Shown here piece after piece: positions 18,558-26,660 of a stretch of DNA of 64,000 nucleotides (its first letter is position 1; each line of letters opens with the position of its first letter). The stretch comes from Stenotrophomonas sp. 24(2023) (GTDB taxonomy: Bacteria > Pseudomonadota > Gammaproteobacteria > Xanthomonadales > Xanthomonadaceae). The translations under genes and the position numbers were made by a program. The stretch spans positions 3,634,001 through 3,698,000 of the forward strand of contig NZ_CP133160.1 in the NCBI RefSeq assembly GCF_030913365.1. The letters are read 5' to 3'. The notes under the pieces were generated by a model. It saw nothing but the letters and a program-made list of their open reading frames with translations. It searched no databases and had not been told where the DNA came from.

Positions 18558-18803
18558 TCAATCGGGCAGCATGTACCACTGGCCGTTGTGGTCGATATAG
18601 AACACCGACGTTCCAATGACATTGCCATTGGCATCGTAATGGGTGCGCGTGCAGCGCTGGTGGTAGACGTTCGCATGGACCTTGAAGGGTTCGCATGCGA
18701 TGTCCGAGGGCAGGCGTTGCGCCTTCGCCTCGGGAACCGCCGTCCAGGATGCCACCGCCACGAGCACGGTTGCCGTTGTCAGTACCAGGGCCTTCAGTTG
18801 CAT
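18558..18803 (-). CDS. Small secreted Cys-pair protein, copy 2
   Basis: 81 aa, signal peptide ending about residue 29 (EAKAQ). The mature part carries CEPFKVHANVYHQRC and ends VFYIDHNGQWYMLPD. The cysteine spacing, the HQRC motif and the terminal YID-xxG-xxY pattern match the other three copies. AAGGAGG precedes the start. Function unknown. Confidence 0.75.
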   Translation of the reverse strand: MQLKALVLTTATVLVAVASWTAVPEAKAQRLPSDIACEPFKVHANVYHQRCTRTHYDANGNVIGTSVFYIDHNGQWYMLPD

Positions 18804-18846
18804 GTCTTACCTCCTTGTGGGTCAAGCACTGTGGGATCAGCCAGCA

Positions 18847-19092
18847 TCATTCGTTCGGCACGTACCACTGGCCGTTTTCGTCGATGTGGTAGACGCCCTG
18901 TTCGGTACGGGTTCCGTCGCTGTGTACTTCGTAGATGGTGCAGCGCTGGTGGTAGCCGCGGCCAACCTGGAACGGTACGCATTCGGTGACGAAGCCGGGT
19001 ACATCCGCCCGGGCGGTGTCGACCGGGCCCAGGCTGCCCAGGGCCAGGACCATGCCCAGGGTTGAAGCGGTGAACAGACTGCGAAGCGACAT
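18847..19092 (-). CDS. Small secreted Cys-pair protein, copy 3
   Basis: 81 aa from ATG 19092; a longer frame to 19287 overlaps copy 4 and is rejected. Signal peptide to about residue 29, then CVPFQVGRGYHQRC and an end reading VYHIDENGQWYVPNE. It is the copy closest to copy 4, which shares the final YVPNE. AAGGAG lies 8 bases before the start. Confidence 0.75.
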   Translation of the reverse strand: MSLRSLFTASTLGMVLALGSLGPVDTARADVPGFVTECVPFQVGRGYHQRCTIYEVHSDGTRTEQGVYHIDENGQWYVPNE

Positions 19093-19148
19093 TGCATGCT
19101 CTCCTTGTCGTTCAATGCGGGATGGGCTGCGTTCCTGCAGCCGATGGC

Positions 19149-19397
19149 TTACTCGTTGGGAACGTATTTCTGGCCGTCCGGGCCGATGTGGTAGATGAAG
19201 GTCACCTGCCGGTTGCCATGCTCGTCGATGTAGTACTCGTAGCAGCGCTGGTACGAATACGAATGGCTCACCCAGATCTGCACGCACTCGGTCAGCGGTT
19301 CATCGACGCGCTGGGCATGTGCCTGGCCGGCTGGCGCCAGGGTTGCCGTGGCGGTGACAGCGGCCATCAGCATGGCCCATGGAAGACTACGGATCAT
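19149..19397 (-). CDS. Small secreted Cys-pair protein, copy 4
   Basis: 82 aa from ATG 19397, with AAGGAG upstream. The signal peptide ends AHAQ (about residue 28). The mature part has CVQIWVSHSYSYQRC and ends IYHIGPDGQKYVPNE, with conserved YQRC in place of HQRC. It is the 5'-most copy on this strand, so an operon promoter may lie upstream of it near 19400-19550. Confidence 0.75.
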   Translation of the reverse strand: MIRSLPWAMLMAAVTATATLAPAGQAHAQRVDEPLTECVQIWVSHSYSYQRCYEYYIDEHGNRQVTFIYHIGPDGQKYVPNE

Positions 19398-19547
19398 CCT
19401 TAAGCTCTCCTTGCATCCGCGCTCATGCGCAGCCGCTGCATAGCATGGCTGCGCGGCGCAAGCCAGCGCCGGCGCGAGGGCATCGGGGTAATCCCCGTCA
19501 TTGCGTAGCGGCAGGCACCTGGCAGTACGCATTCCTTGCGCAGTGCA

Positions 19548-20057
19548 TCATGGTCCTGCGCAGGCGATGCGGTGCATCGGGAAGTCCACGGCGCGGGGCG
19601 TGCCAGCGTGCGCGCCTTCGATGCGGGCATGCAGGCGATCGGTGCCGCGCTGCGCATAGATGATCCGCTGCGGGAAATCGTTGTCCGGGTTGCTGAAGGT
19701 CGTGCCGTTGTCATCCTGGCCGGTCAGCACGAAGGCGGTTTCGCGCTGGCCTGATGGCAGCGCGATGAACACGACGCTGCCATCCTCGCGCTGGCGCAGC
19801 TGCATGAACTCATGGGCCACCGTGCGCCCGTTGCGGATGGTGCGGCTGGTGCCGATCAATGTTCCGCCTGCCAGGGGCATCCACTGTTCGCCGGTACCGG
19901 CTTCGGCATTGTCGTGCTGCCAGCAACCGGCCAGCCAGGCCAGCGACTGCAATCCTTCTGCGGGTGCGGCGGGTGCGGCGGGTGCGGCGGGTGCGGCAGG
20001 TGCGGGGGCTGCCAAGGCCAGGTTGCTGGCCAGCAGCAGCGTCAGAACCGGGTGCAT
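19548..20057 (-). CDS. Exported DUF6265-like protein
   Basis: 169 aa from ATG 20057. The signal peptide (1-20, ending ALA) is followed by an Ala-Pro stretch encoded by tandem 9-base units, then a domain beginning LAWLAGCWQ and containing GEQWMPLAGGTLIGTSRT, the signature of DUF6265 (lipocalin-like) proteins. It ends in a conserved histidine and cysteine region. Role unknown. Confidence 0.75.
   Translation of the reverse strand: MHPVLTLLLASNLALAAPAPAAPAAPAAPAAPAEGLQSLAWLAGCWQHDNAEAGTGEQWMPLAGGTLIGTSRTIRNGRTVAHEFMQLRQREDGSVVFIALPSGQRETAFVLTGQDDNGTTFSNPDNDFPQRIIYAQRGTDRLHARIEGAHAGTPRAVDFPMHRIACAGP
19968..20004. repeat. Tandem 9-base microsatellite in the DUF6265 gene
   Basis: Four copies of a GGTGCGGCG unit (the last with one change) encode alternating Ala-Ala-Pro right after the signal peptide. 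Gain or loss of a unit would stay in frame and only change linker length. Confidence 0.75.
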
Positions 20058-20147
20058 GCGTCCATTCCTGCAGGGGTGAGCCCGCATTGTGCGCGCAGGC
20101 CGCCGGTGGGCACCAGCCGGCGGCCGCCACGCATCCCGGGCAGGGGT

Positions 20148-20885
20148 TCAGCCCGGGGGAAGCTCCATCTTGCTGCCATCTGCAAAGACGATCACCTCAG
20201 GATTCCACGTCACCTTGTACTTGGCATCCTCCAGCGCGACCAGCTTCCGGTCGTCATTGTCGCCCTGCGGGAACTTGACGCTGCGCCGGCCGGTCCAGGT
20301 GACGGTGTGGTCCACGTCAATCGTGTCGTCCATGGAGATGGCGAACTCGGTGATCCTGTCGCCGAACAGGTCGGTGATCGACAGGATGCCCTTGACGCCG
20401 GAAACAGGCTTCTGCGTGTTGTTCTGGTAGCCGACACGGATGGAGATGAACTCGTCCATGACAATGCCGCTGTAGCCACGCTCCTGGGTGATTTCCTTGC
20501 TGACCAGGGCCACCGTTACGGCATCGCGCATCTGCTTCATCGCCGCTTCGCGCTTTGCGCTGAGTTCGGCCTTGAGCGCGGCTTCCTTGGCTTCCTGCAG
20601 CTTCTGGTCGGCGATGAACTTTTTCTGTTCATCGATGGCCGCGCCGATGGTCGTGCCGGCGGGAACACCCATCTTCCCGGCCGGGTCGCCGCCGGTGAAT
20701 GCCGCCTGCAGCACCCGGCGGACCATGTAGGCCGACAACAGCGCCTGGTCTTCCGGAGAGAGTTTCTGAACGTCCTGCTTGATGCTGTCCAGCTTCGCCG
20801 GATCGGTCGGTATGACCGTGTCCCTGGGACCGCTGCAGCCTGCAAGCAGTGCGGCGATGGTGATGGTGAGTGCAAGCGTGCGCAT
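20148..20885 (-). CDS. Lipoprotein of unknown function with coiled-coil segment
   Basis: 245 aa. The lipobox LLAGC (Cys 17) ends the signal peptide. Residues about 85-125 are Ala/Lys/Glu-rich and predicted coiled coil; the C-terminal half (about 140-240) is beta-rich with the look of DUF6694-type lipoproteins, a tentative comparison. It lies next to a 500-base gap and has no obvious partner. Confidence 0.65.
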   Translation of the reverse strand: MRTLALTITIAALLAGCSGPRDTVIPTDPAKLDSIKQDVQKLSPEDQALLSAYMVRRVLQAAFTGGDPAGKMGVPAGTTIGAAIDEQKKFIADQKLQEAKEAALKAELSAKREAAMKQMRDAVTVALVSKEITQERGYSGIVMDEFISIRVGYQNNTQKPVSGVKGILSITDLFGDRITEFAISMDDTIDVDHTVTWTGRRSVKFPQGDNDDRKLVALEDAKYKVTWNPEVIVFADGSKMELPPG

Positions 20886-21394
20886 GTGTTTCCCCTGTCA
20901 GGTGGCATCGGCCACCGGTCATTGCCGTGATCGCGACGATCGCGGCGTCCTCCCTGCAGGCGCAGGCCCTGAAGCGCCTTCATCGCTTCCGGCTGGCCTT
21001 GCCTGGTGCTTGCGCCCCTGGGCTGCCATCGGCGAGCGCGGGGGCGGATCCGGCGCGATTGTAGTGCCTCAGCACGCAGCGTGGGACGTCTGCCGATCGC
21101 GTGCTGCCGGCAGCGCGTCGGGCGGGGGGAGGGTGCCGCTAAGGCGCAGCGGTGTTGACAAGGTGCACCGCGCGATGTTCAATAAATGCAACAGTCAACA
21201 ACTGTTCCTGAAGCCCCGGCCCGCGCCGGGGCTTCTGCGTTTCCGGGGTCTGGAAACCTGCCGATGGCCATGCGGCATTCCGCGTGGCGTGCCCGCCGCC
21301 GGACATCCTTTCCTTCCCCGCGTCATTCATCGCCGCTGTCAGGGCGCTGGCCAATATGGCCAGTGCCTGCGGTGCATTCTGGAGGCAGTACCCG
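20886..21394. promoter_or_regulatory. Intergenic region with promoter and two inverted repeats upstream of the spanin genes
   Basis: TTGACA (21156) and a weak -10 (TTCAAT, 17 bases downstream) make a plausible promoter reading toward the spanins. An inverted repeat AACAGT-5-ACTGTT (21190-21206) directly follows and could be an operator. A GC hairpin (AAGCCCCGGC, 21211-21220, with 21225-21234) comes next and could attenuate transcription. The rest of the 509 bases holds no gene I can support, although the spanin frame stays open back to 21284. Confidence 0.4.
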
Positions 21395-21877
21395 ATGTAT
21401 TCCCTGATTCGATTCGTACAGATGTTCTGGCGCCTGGTCATTGGCGGTGCTGCCGATGGTCTGGCATGGCTGGGCAGGCCGGGCAGCAAGCTCCGGCTGG
21501 CCTGCGTGGTGCTGGCGCTGGGCTGCCTTGCCAGCAGCCTGGTAGCCCACGGCAGGAAGCAGCGCATCCGTGATCTCGGCGCGCAGGTAGCGAAGATCAA
21601 AGTCGACTGGGATGCCGATGCCAGGCGGCTGCAGGCCGATGTTCGCGAACGCGACCAGCGCCTGGCGGCCATTGCTGCCGCCCTGCAGGCGGAGGCCACC
21701 AAGCGCGAAGCACTGAAGGCTGAAAGTGCCGCCGCATTGAAAGCACTGGCCGGCAGGCTCCAGGCGTCCCGACAGGCAACCGCGTCCTGGGAGGCGCGCT
21801 ATGGCCAGCGCCCGGAAAGCTGCAAGGCCGCACTGGCGCTGCTCGATTCGGCCTGCCCGGCCCTGAAGGGGTACTGA
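21395..21877 (+). CDS. Rz-like inner-membrane spanin
   Basis: 160 aa from ATG 21395, with GGAGGC 9 bases upstream. One N-terminal membrane helix (about 30-52) is followed by a long charged coiled coil (about 55-125, rich in Ala, Arg, Glu and Gln) and a short Cys-containing end. This is the layout of phage i-spanins (Rz), which with an outer-membrane partner fuse the two membranes at the last step of lysis. The next gene, 1 base downstream, fits the o-spanin. No holin or endolysin gene is near, so the pair looks orphaned. Confidence 0.7.
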   Translation: MYSLIRFVQMFWRLVIGGAADGLAWLGRPGSKLRLACVVLALGCLASSLVAHGRKQRIRDLGAQVAKIKVDWDADARRLQADVRERDQRLAAIAAALQAEATKREALKAESAAALKALAGRLQASRQATASWEARYGQRPESCKAALALLDSACPALKGY

Positions 21878-21878
21878 C

Positions 21879-22160
21879 ATGCGCCTGCTGCCTGCCGCCG
21901 CCGTCGTGCTGCTGTCCGCCTGTGGCGCTGCGCCGCCCAGGAACAATCCGCCGGCGCCGGCGATCATCCCGGTGCCGGTGGCGACCTATGTCCCCCTTGA
22001 TGCGGCGTTGACCCGGCGTTGCGCCTGGGTGCGCACCGGCGCGCCCTCGGCCGTGTTCGAGGTGAGCAGTGGCCGCAAGCGCTGCCTTGACCAGTACGAG
22101 GCACAACTGGAGGCGATCGAAGCCGTGCAGGGCAAGCCCCAGCCGCCGCCCTCGCGGTGA
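21879..22160 (+). CDS. Rz1-like outer-membrane lipoprotein spanin
   Basis: 93 aa. The signal peptide has a lipobox (L-S-A-C, Cys 15) and the mature chain is short and proline-rich (APPRNNPPAPAIIPVPV), as in o-spanins. A Cys pair (Cys48 and Cys69) may form a disulfide. It starts 1 base after the Rz-like stop. A terminator follows, closing a two-gene unit. Confidence 0.7.
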   Translation: MRLLPAAAVVLLSACGAAPPRNNPPAPAIIPVPVATYVPLDAALTRRCAWVRTGAPSAVFEVSSGRKRCLDQYEAQLEAIEAVQGKPQPPPSR

Positions 22161-22188
22161 AGACGGCTGTGGAAAAACGCGTGTGCAG

Positions 22189-22217
22189 GGGCCGCCAGAA
22201 GCGGCCCTTTTCTTTTT
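22189..22217 (+). terminator. Terminator after the spanin pair
   Basis: A 7-bp GC stem (GGGCCGC/GCGGCCC) with a 5-base loop is followed by a TTTTCTTTTT tract. Confidence 0.9.
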
Positions 22218-22271
22218 CAGACGATGGCCTGGATCAACCGCCCGCTGGGCAAACCAAGGAGGTAACACACC

Positions 22272-22871
22272 ATGAGCAATGAAGACCTGACATTGAAGTT
22301 GAAGGACCTGCCGGACGTCCGCCCGATGGGCCCGAAGGACCCCACCGATTCGGAGCCGGTACCGGATGATCGCTGGTCGGTCGAAGCCAATCCGCGCTTC
22401 CTGGGCGCTGACATCGTCGGGGTTGATTACAAGGGCGCCTTCGACCGTGCCCAGTTCACCGGCGCGATCGAGAGCGGCGCGGCCACGCTGCAGGTCAGGG
22501 AAGGCCTGTCCAACCTGGGCGTGTCCTATGCACAGGACCGCGTGACGGCGTCGGTGGGTTACACCGTGGGCAACCAGAACGCCAACGTCACCACCACCTA
22601 CGACACCGGGACCGGCCTGGCCATCGGTGGCCAGCTGAAGTTCGGCAGCACCACGGTGAACTTCAATGACAGCAGCATCGGCGCACGCTACGACTTCGGC
22701 GGCGGCATCAGCGCAGGCATCACCGGCTCGTTGAACGGTGGCCTGGGGGTCAGCTTCTCCGGCACCAACTGGGGCGGTGGCAGCGGCTTTTCGTTCAATG
22801 TCGCCGCCAGCAACAACAGCGGCCGCTGGTCTGTCGATGCGCGGTTCAACCTGGTGTTCGTCGGCCCGTAA
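22272..22871 (+). CDS. Glycine-rich beta-repeat protein, unknown function
   Basis: 199 aa with a strong ribosome site (AAGGAGG, 10 bases upstream). There is no signal peptide. After a charged N-terminus (about 1-45), residues 60-198 alternate Gly/Asn/Ser/Thr with short hydrophobic strands (VTASVGYTVGNQNANVTTTYDTG), suggesting a beta-sheet or barrel-like structure. It lies between a spanin unit and an unexplained region; a link to phage or bacteriocin biology is possible but unproven. Confidence 0.65.
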   Translation: MSNEDLTLKLKDLPDVRPMGPKDPTDSEPVPDDRWSVEANPRFLGADIVGVDYKGAFDRAQFTGAIESGAATLQVREGLSNLGVSYAQDRVTASVGYTVGNQNANVTTTYDTGTGLAIGGQLKFGSTTVNFNDSSIGARYDFGGGISAGITGSLNGGLGVSFSGTNWGGGSGFSFNVAASNNSGRWSVDARFNLVFVGP

Positions 22872-23447
22872 CTGCACGCCCGGCGGGCGGGGCGCTGGTG
22901 GACGGTGTCGTAGAAGGCATCGGAAACATTCATGGCCATGCAGTAGGGGGACACAGGCCTGAAAAGCTGGTCGGCCGCACTCCTGCTGCTTCGAAATGCA
23001 GTGGGAATGTGGCCGGGCGGCGCATCCACGCATCTGGCGTCGGCGGGATAATGAACTCGTCCGACTCGATGAGCCCCGGTTCGTCTTCCGCAGACAGATC
23101 GTTGGCCGTAATCACCAACGCATGGATCTTCACCATAGGGGGGGGGCGTCCATTCCGAGGTGCCCCTTGTCGCTTCCGCGTTGGGAGTTGCAATCGCAGC
23201 GCTGTTCGGAGGGGTGCCGGTTCAACGCCAGGACTTTGCAAGGATTTGGACCACGGTCACCGTGCTTCGGACCTGTCTTGCGTTGATGGGAAAGCTCTTG
23301 GCGATGGTATAGGATCCAGTGCTATTGGAAATCGCGGATGAAGTGGTTCAAGGTGCTGGTCGGCAGGATGAGGCGGGCCGGCATTGAGCGATCGATTCGG
23401 GAAAATAAAGGGCGACCAAGCCCGGCCAACACATGTATGGAGACGCT
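22872..23447. other. Gene-poor stretch containing a nine-G tract
   Basis: 576 bases with no gene I can support firmly. On the minus strand a frame from ATG 23136 to 22930 (68 aa, MVKIHALVITANDL at the start) has protein-like composition but no ribosome site. A run of nine G (23138-23146) lies immediately upstream of that ATG. Confidence 0.4.
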
Positions 23448-24011
23448 ATGAGCAAATGGATACTTCTTGCGGTAGTGGCTGCGGCGCCAGCATCTGCCCA
23501 GAGCGTGGGTAACGTGGCCTCGCTTGCCTCTGTCGTCAATGACACGAGAGCCGCTTGCAGCACACTGGCGGCGACCCATCGCAGCAGCGAGCAGCGAGAC
23601 ATCCAGCAACTCAGTCTGGATTCTCAGGCTGCAAGGCAGAAAATTCGAAACGATGTCGAGTTGTACAGCATTGGCCACGGTCGTGCGAGTACGGATCGCT
23701 ACATGCTGGATTTGATGAAAAACCAGTCAAAACTGGATAAAGAAGCTAACGAGCGCGGCATACTCATCAATAAAGAGCGGAATGCCGAGGTCGCAGCCTG
23801 TGTATCGGATGCGGTACCTAAAGGCAAGGCAGCCTACGCCGCATTCAAGAAGGGGAAGCGCACACCCGCAGATCTCAACCTGGCCAGTGATCTGATGACC
23901 TCTTGGCTGGTGAACGTTGAAACGATCTCGGTCAATCAGCCAGAGGGCACTAGCGACTCGAACGAGTCTTGGAGGCGCGCCAAGGCTGCAGTCGAGCTCA
24001 GCTCTCCGTAG
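23448..24011 (+). CDS. Exported protein of unknown function
   Basis: 187 aa from ATG 23448 (GGAGA upstream). The signal peptide (1-17, ending ASA) precedes a mostly helical, charged chain with two cysteines (about 37 and 117). GC content and codon use are lower than in flanking core genes, which suggests recent acquisition. No family recognised. Confidence 0.65.
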   Translation: MSKWILLAVVAAAPASAQSVGNVASLASVVNDTRAACSTLAATHRSSEQRDIQQLSLDSQAARQKIRNDVELYSIGHGRASTDRYMLDLMKNQSKLDKEANERGILINKERNAEVAACVSDAVPKGKAAYAAFKKGKRTPADLNLASDLMTSWLVNVETISVNQPEGTSDSNESWRRAKAAVELSSP

Positions 24012-24368
24012 GTTCCCCTCCTGGCAAGTATCGTCCAAAGCCTTGCAAGCCGGGGCTTTTGTGGCTTTTAGTAAATAATCACGAATCACGCTGTGTGATT
24101 TCGGCTCTGCCGACCAGCAGCCTGCTGGGCCGTCGGAGTTCGAGGGGAAACGCCCGGCCACCCATGAAGCCGTCCAGGCCGCCCATCGATCGCGGCCTGT
24201 CCGCCAACAGTGCCATCGACCACCTGCTGCAGGATGCGGTGGGCGGACTTGATGGCACCTCGGCCTTCAATCGACCAGGCGCCCCGCAGAAACTCTTGCG
24301 CGGTCAGTTCTCCTGCCGCCCGTGTGCCCCTGCCATTTCGTGGGTTGCAACGAACACAGGCGGGCGGT
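24012..24368. other. Gene-poor flank left of the mobile element
   Basis: No convincing coding region. A long minus-strand frame (24086-24676) crosses the ssrA terminator hairpin and the attachment site and so is not a real gene; it may include remnants of an older insertion. Confidence 0.35.
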
Positions 24369-24419
24369 GCCGAAAACAAGAAAGCCCGGAAATCCTTATG
24401 GTGTAAGGGTTTCCGGGCT
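24369..24419 (-). terminator. Probable native ssrA terminator, displaced by the element
   Basis: A 16-bp stem (24383-24398 with 24404-24419; one pair is G-U) is followed on the minus strand by a T-rich tract (TTTCTTGTTTT). It lies 26 bases beyond the left attachment site, where the chromosome downstream of ssrA would continue before integration. Read from the uninterrupted tmRNA, this would be its terminator. Confidence 0.65.
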
Positions 24420-24444
24420 CTTGCGGTCCATGACGGACCATCTA

Positions 24445-24462
24445 TTGGTGGAGGTGGGCGGA
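24445..24462. repeat. Left attachment site (att core copy)
   Basis: TTGGTGGAGGTGGGCGGA, identical to the ssrA 3' end copy at 35249-35266. Confidence 0.85.
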
Positions 24463-24529
24463 GCCGATTGACGCCCTCTGGTAACTCATTGATCTTGCAC
24501 GATTCTTGAGCAAGACATGGCGCCAGATT

Positions 24530-24550
24530 TGATACCTCGAATGATACCCC
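24530..24550. promoter_or_regulatory. Left-end integrase arm-type repeat
   Basis: TGATACCTCGAA followed by TGATACCCC, a 12-base period. The same pair occurs at the right end (35149-35172), so these are probable integrase or excisionase binding sites. Confidence 0.55.
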
Positions 24551-24593
24551 TGCACCGTGCCGGGGTGCAAAGGCACAACTGTGAGGAGCAGTT

Positions 24594-25316
24594 GTGCGGA
24601 TCTCATTCGTTGTGGTGGTTGTGGCTCTTTTGGCCTGCGGGCAAGCTTGGGCGCAGGGTGGTTCAATTCCGCCCACCGGAATTGAATTGAAGACGGTTCA
24701 AGCCAAGGCATGGCCGGTGGCGACCTACACCAGTGAACCCGGCGAAGCCAAAGAAGCGTTCTTGCTCCGCATCGCCCCCGAAGTTGCCGCCTGGACGGCA
24801 GAGAACCAGGCTGAGGCCTGCGCCTTTGTTGCCACCGATGGGCAGCGGTGGGGGCTGAAGCTCATCACCCTGCGGAGCCAATTCGAGTGCGTGTTCGCCT
24901 ATGGCGTGGTCCCCGAGGGCATGACCACCACCAATGAGACGTTTCACTCCCACCCCCCGGCCGATGGCGGCGGTTACGTCACCCTTACGGAAGGCACCAA
25001 GGCAGCAGCCGCTGCTTTGGGAGATGCCTCCCTGCGCCGGGTTCGGCAACTGCGGGTGGAGAACGGCGGGGAGTTCTCCGAGCGGGATTTCAACGCCGGC
25101 CCCGGCTACCTGATCACCAACGGCCGTCTGTTGTTCCAGAGCGGCCGTGGCAAGAAGAACCGACGTGACATAGGCCCCGCCGGCCAAGTGTCACTGTCCC
25201 ACGCATTGGTAGGTGTCAATGGACACGCCCGGCATGAACACTGGCGGGCAGGCCGCACGGGTCAGCCTGTAAAGGTATGTCTGCCCCTCGACGGCTGCCG
25301 AGCAGCTCGGGATTGA
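24594..25316 (+). CDS. Exported JAMM/MPN-like protein, putative metallopeptidase
   Basis: 240 aa from GTG 24594 (GAGGAG upstream). The signal peptide is 1-20. Residues about 50-185 resemble the JAMM/MPN fold: HSHP at 118-121 and S-E-R-D at 162-165 could be the HxH...SxxD zinc site, followed by GPGYLITNGRLLFQ. Similar proteins are found on plasmids and phage-like islands. The last about 42 codons overlap the convergent pilin gene by 126 bases; recognisable homology appears to end before the overlap, so the tail may be read-through after loss of the original stop. Cleavage activity is not shown. Confidence 0.65.
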   Translation: MRISFVVVVVALLACGQAWAQGGSIPPTGIELKTVQAKAWPVATYTSEPGEAKEAFLLRIAPEVAAWTAENQAEACAFVATDGQRWGLKLITLRSQFECVFAYGVVPEGMTTTNETFHSHPPADGGGYVTLTEGTKAAAAALGDASLRRVRQLRVENGGEFSERDFNAGPGYLITNGRLLFQSGRGKKNRRDIGPAGQVSLSHALVGVNGHARHEHWRAGRTGQPVKVCLPLDGCRAARD

Positions 25317-26660
25317 GGAACCGGGCACTGTTGCGCCGTTGTAGGTATAGCTCGCGGAGGTGCACATCATCCCGCTGTTGAGGATGTCTCCTTCATGCTT
25401 GACCAGCTTCCAGGCGTAGGATTTGGAAGGAACACAGGTGTTGGATGTCGTGGCCCAGCCGGTGATCGGGGTCCAGTCCGACCACCCTGACCATCCACTC
25501 CAAGCCGGTGAACCGGTCGGCGCGGGGCAGTAGGCGAAGCGTGTCTGGTTGCGCTGCTCTTGCCTGGTTTGCACGATGGAACCGGTCTGACCAGCAGGGC
25601 ACCCCAGGGTTTGAGAGACGGTTTTGGTTTCGGTATCGGTCACGGTGCTGGGCGAAGGAAGCACGCATGCGGGGGCGCAGGTGTTGGAAACAGTGGTCCA
25701 TGGGCCATAGGCCGCCGTGGCCCAGGCCTCGTATGGCCCACCGATTTCGCCGCAATAGCCCACACGTTGTTGCGTCACGGTCCCAATTTGTCCCGCTGGG
25801 CAGTTCAGGTTTTGCGTCTGCGTCGGTGGCACCGTGCACGGTGCCACCGATGGGATCGGAGGGGGGACTGGCCGAACAGGCGGTTCGGCCGGAGGGGGCG
25901 GCGTTACCGGCGTGATGCCAGGAGGGGAAACGGAGGGAGGAGCGGGGTTCGCGACTGGCGGGGCGGGGGCTATCGGGCCCACCGGAGTGGCGGGCCCCAC
26001 TGGTCCAACGGGACCGACTGGGGCACCTACGGGTTCGGAGGCGGGGGGCGCTACTCCGGGAGGAACAGAGGGTAGGGCAAGCGGCGGGGCCGCGACCGAT
26101 GAACCCGCCGCTAGTCCGGAGAAGTAGACGAAGCCTATGCGGTCTCCACCGTGAGCCTGGCAGGCCGCAGCAGCGGCTGCCGGGTCATACATGTTGTCCT
26201 TGAAGACGGATTGGCCGTTGACTTGAGCGTCCCAGACGCTGGGGTCTGCTGCCATGGCAGCCACCAGCTTTGCGCAGGCGGACTTGGGCACGTTGCGGGT
26301 CTCCAACAAGAAGGCGTCGTTGCCCTGTTTCACTGTGCTGGCCATGACCGTCACGCTGCCGCCCCACGTGTTGGTCAACGTGCCGTTCCGCAGAAGCCGC
26401 TGGGGTGCCAACCCATCGGCACGGACCATTGCAGTTGTCAGCCCCGAATAGCCCCCCAAAATGCCCATCGACCGTTCAATGGAGGTGGCCGTTTGGCTAA
26501 AGTCCAACTGCGTCTCTTTTACTTGTGCGGCCACGCTGGTCGGGCCAAACACCCACCAAACGGCGGCGGCCATGACGGCAATCACGCCCAGAGCCAGCAG
26601 CACTTCCACCAGCCCGAAGCCCCGTCCTGGCCGTTGTTGAATGAACCGAAACGCGCTCAT
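25191..26660 (-). CDS. Giant type IV pilin-like protein (PilS/PilV type) with Pro/Gly-rich stalk and repeated Cys/Trp tip
   Basis: 489 aa, far longer than ordinary pilins (about 150-200). Residues 13-38 form a class III signal: G14 before F15, Glu19 at position +5, then a hydrophobic helix. Residues 40-185 look like a PilS-type globular domain. Residues 195-275 are rich in Pro and Gly with collagen-like GPVGPVGP steps. Two repeats follow (about 287-329 and 353-409), each starting CPAGQ-x-G and ending Trp-rich with SNTC. The tail (410-489) has four more cysteines. Its start overlaps the traD-like stop (ATGA), so it is coupled to the mobilization operon. It is likely a tip adhesin or minor pilin. 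Confidence 0.75.
   Translation of the reverse strand: MSAFRFIQQRPGRGFGLVEVLLALGVIAVMAAAVWWVFGPTSVAAQVKETQLDFSQTATSIERSMGILGGYSGLTTAMVRADGLAPQRLLRNGTLTNTWGGSVTVMASTVKQGNDAFLLETRNVPKSACAKLVAAMAADPSVWDAQVNGQSVFKDNMYDPAAAAAACQAHGGDRIGFVYFSGLAAGSSVAAPPLALPSVPPGVAPPASEPVGAPVGPVGPVGPATPVGPIAPAPPVANPAPPSVSPPGITPVTPPPPAEPPVRPVPPPIPSVAPCTVPPTQTQNLNCPAGQIGTVTQQRVGYCGEIGGPYEAWATAAYGPWTTVSNTCAPACVLPSPSTVTDTETKTVSQTLGCPAGQTGSIVQTRQEQRNQTRFAYCPAPTGSPAWSGWSGWSDWTPITGWATTSNTCVPSKSYAWKLVKHEGDILNSGMMCTSASYTYNGATVPGSSIPSCSAAVEGQTYLYRLTRAACPPVFMPGVSIDTYQCVGQ

Noticed and set aside
19548..20057. Phase-variable gene by the 9-base repeat
   Set aside because: The unit is a multiple of three, so changes in copy number stay in frame and would not switch the gene off.
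24086..24676. Minus-strand frame across the left attachment site
   Set aside because: It runs through the terminator hairpin and att core, and has no family match; treated as non-coding.
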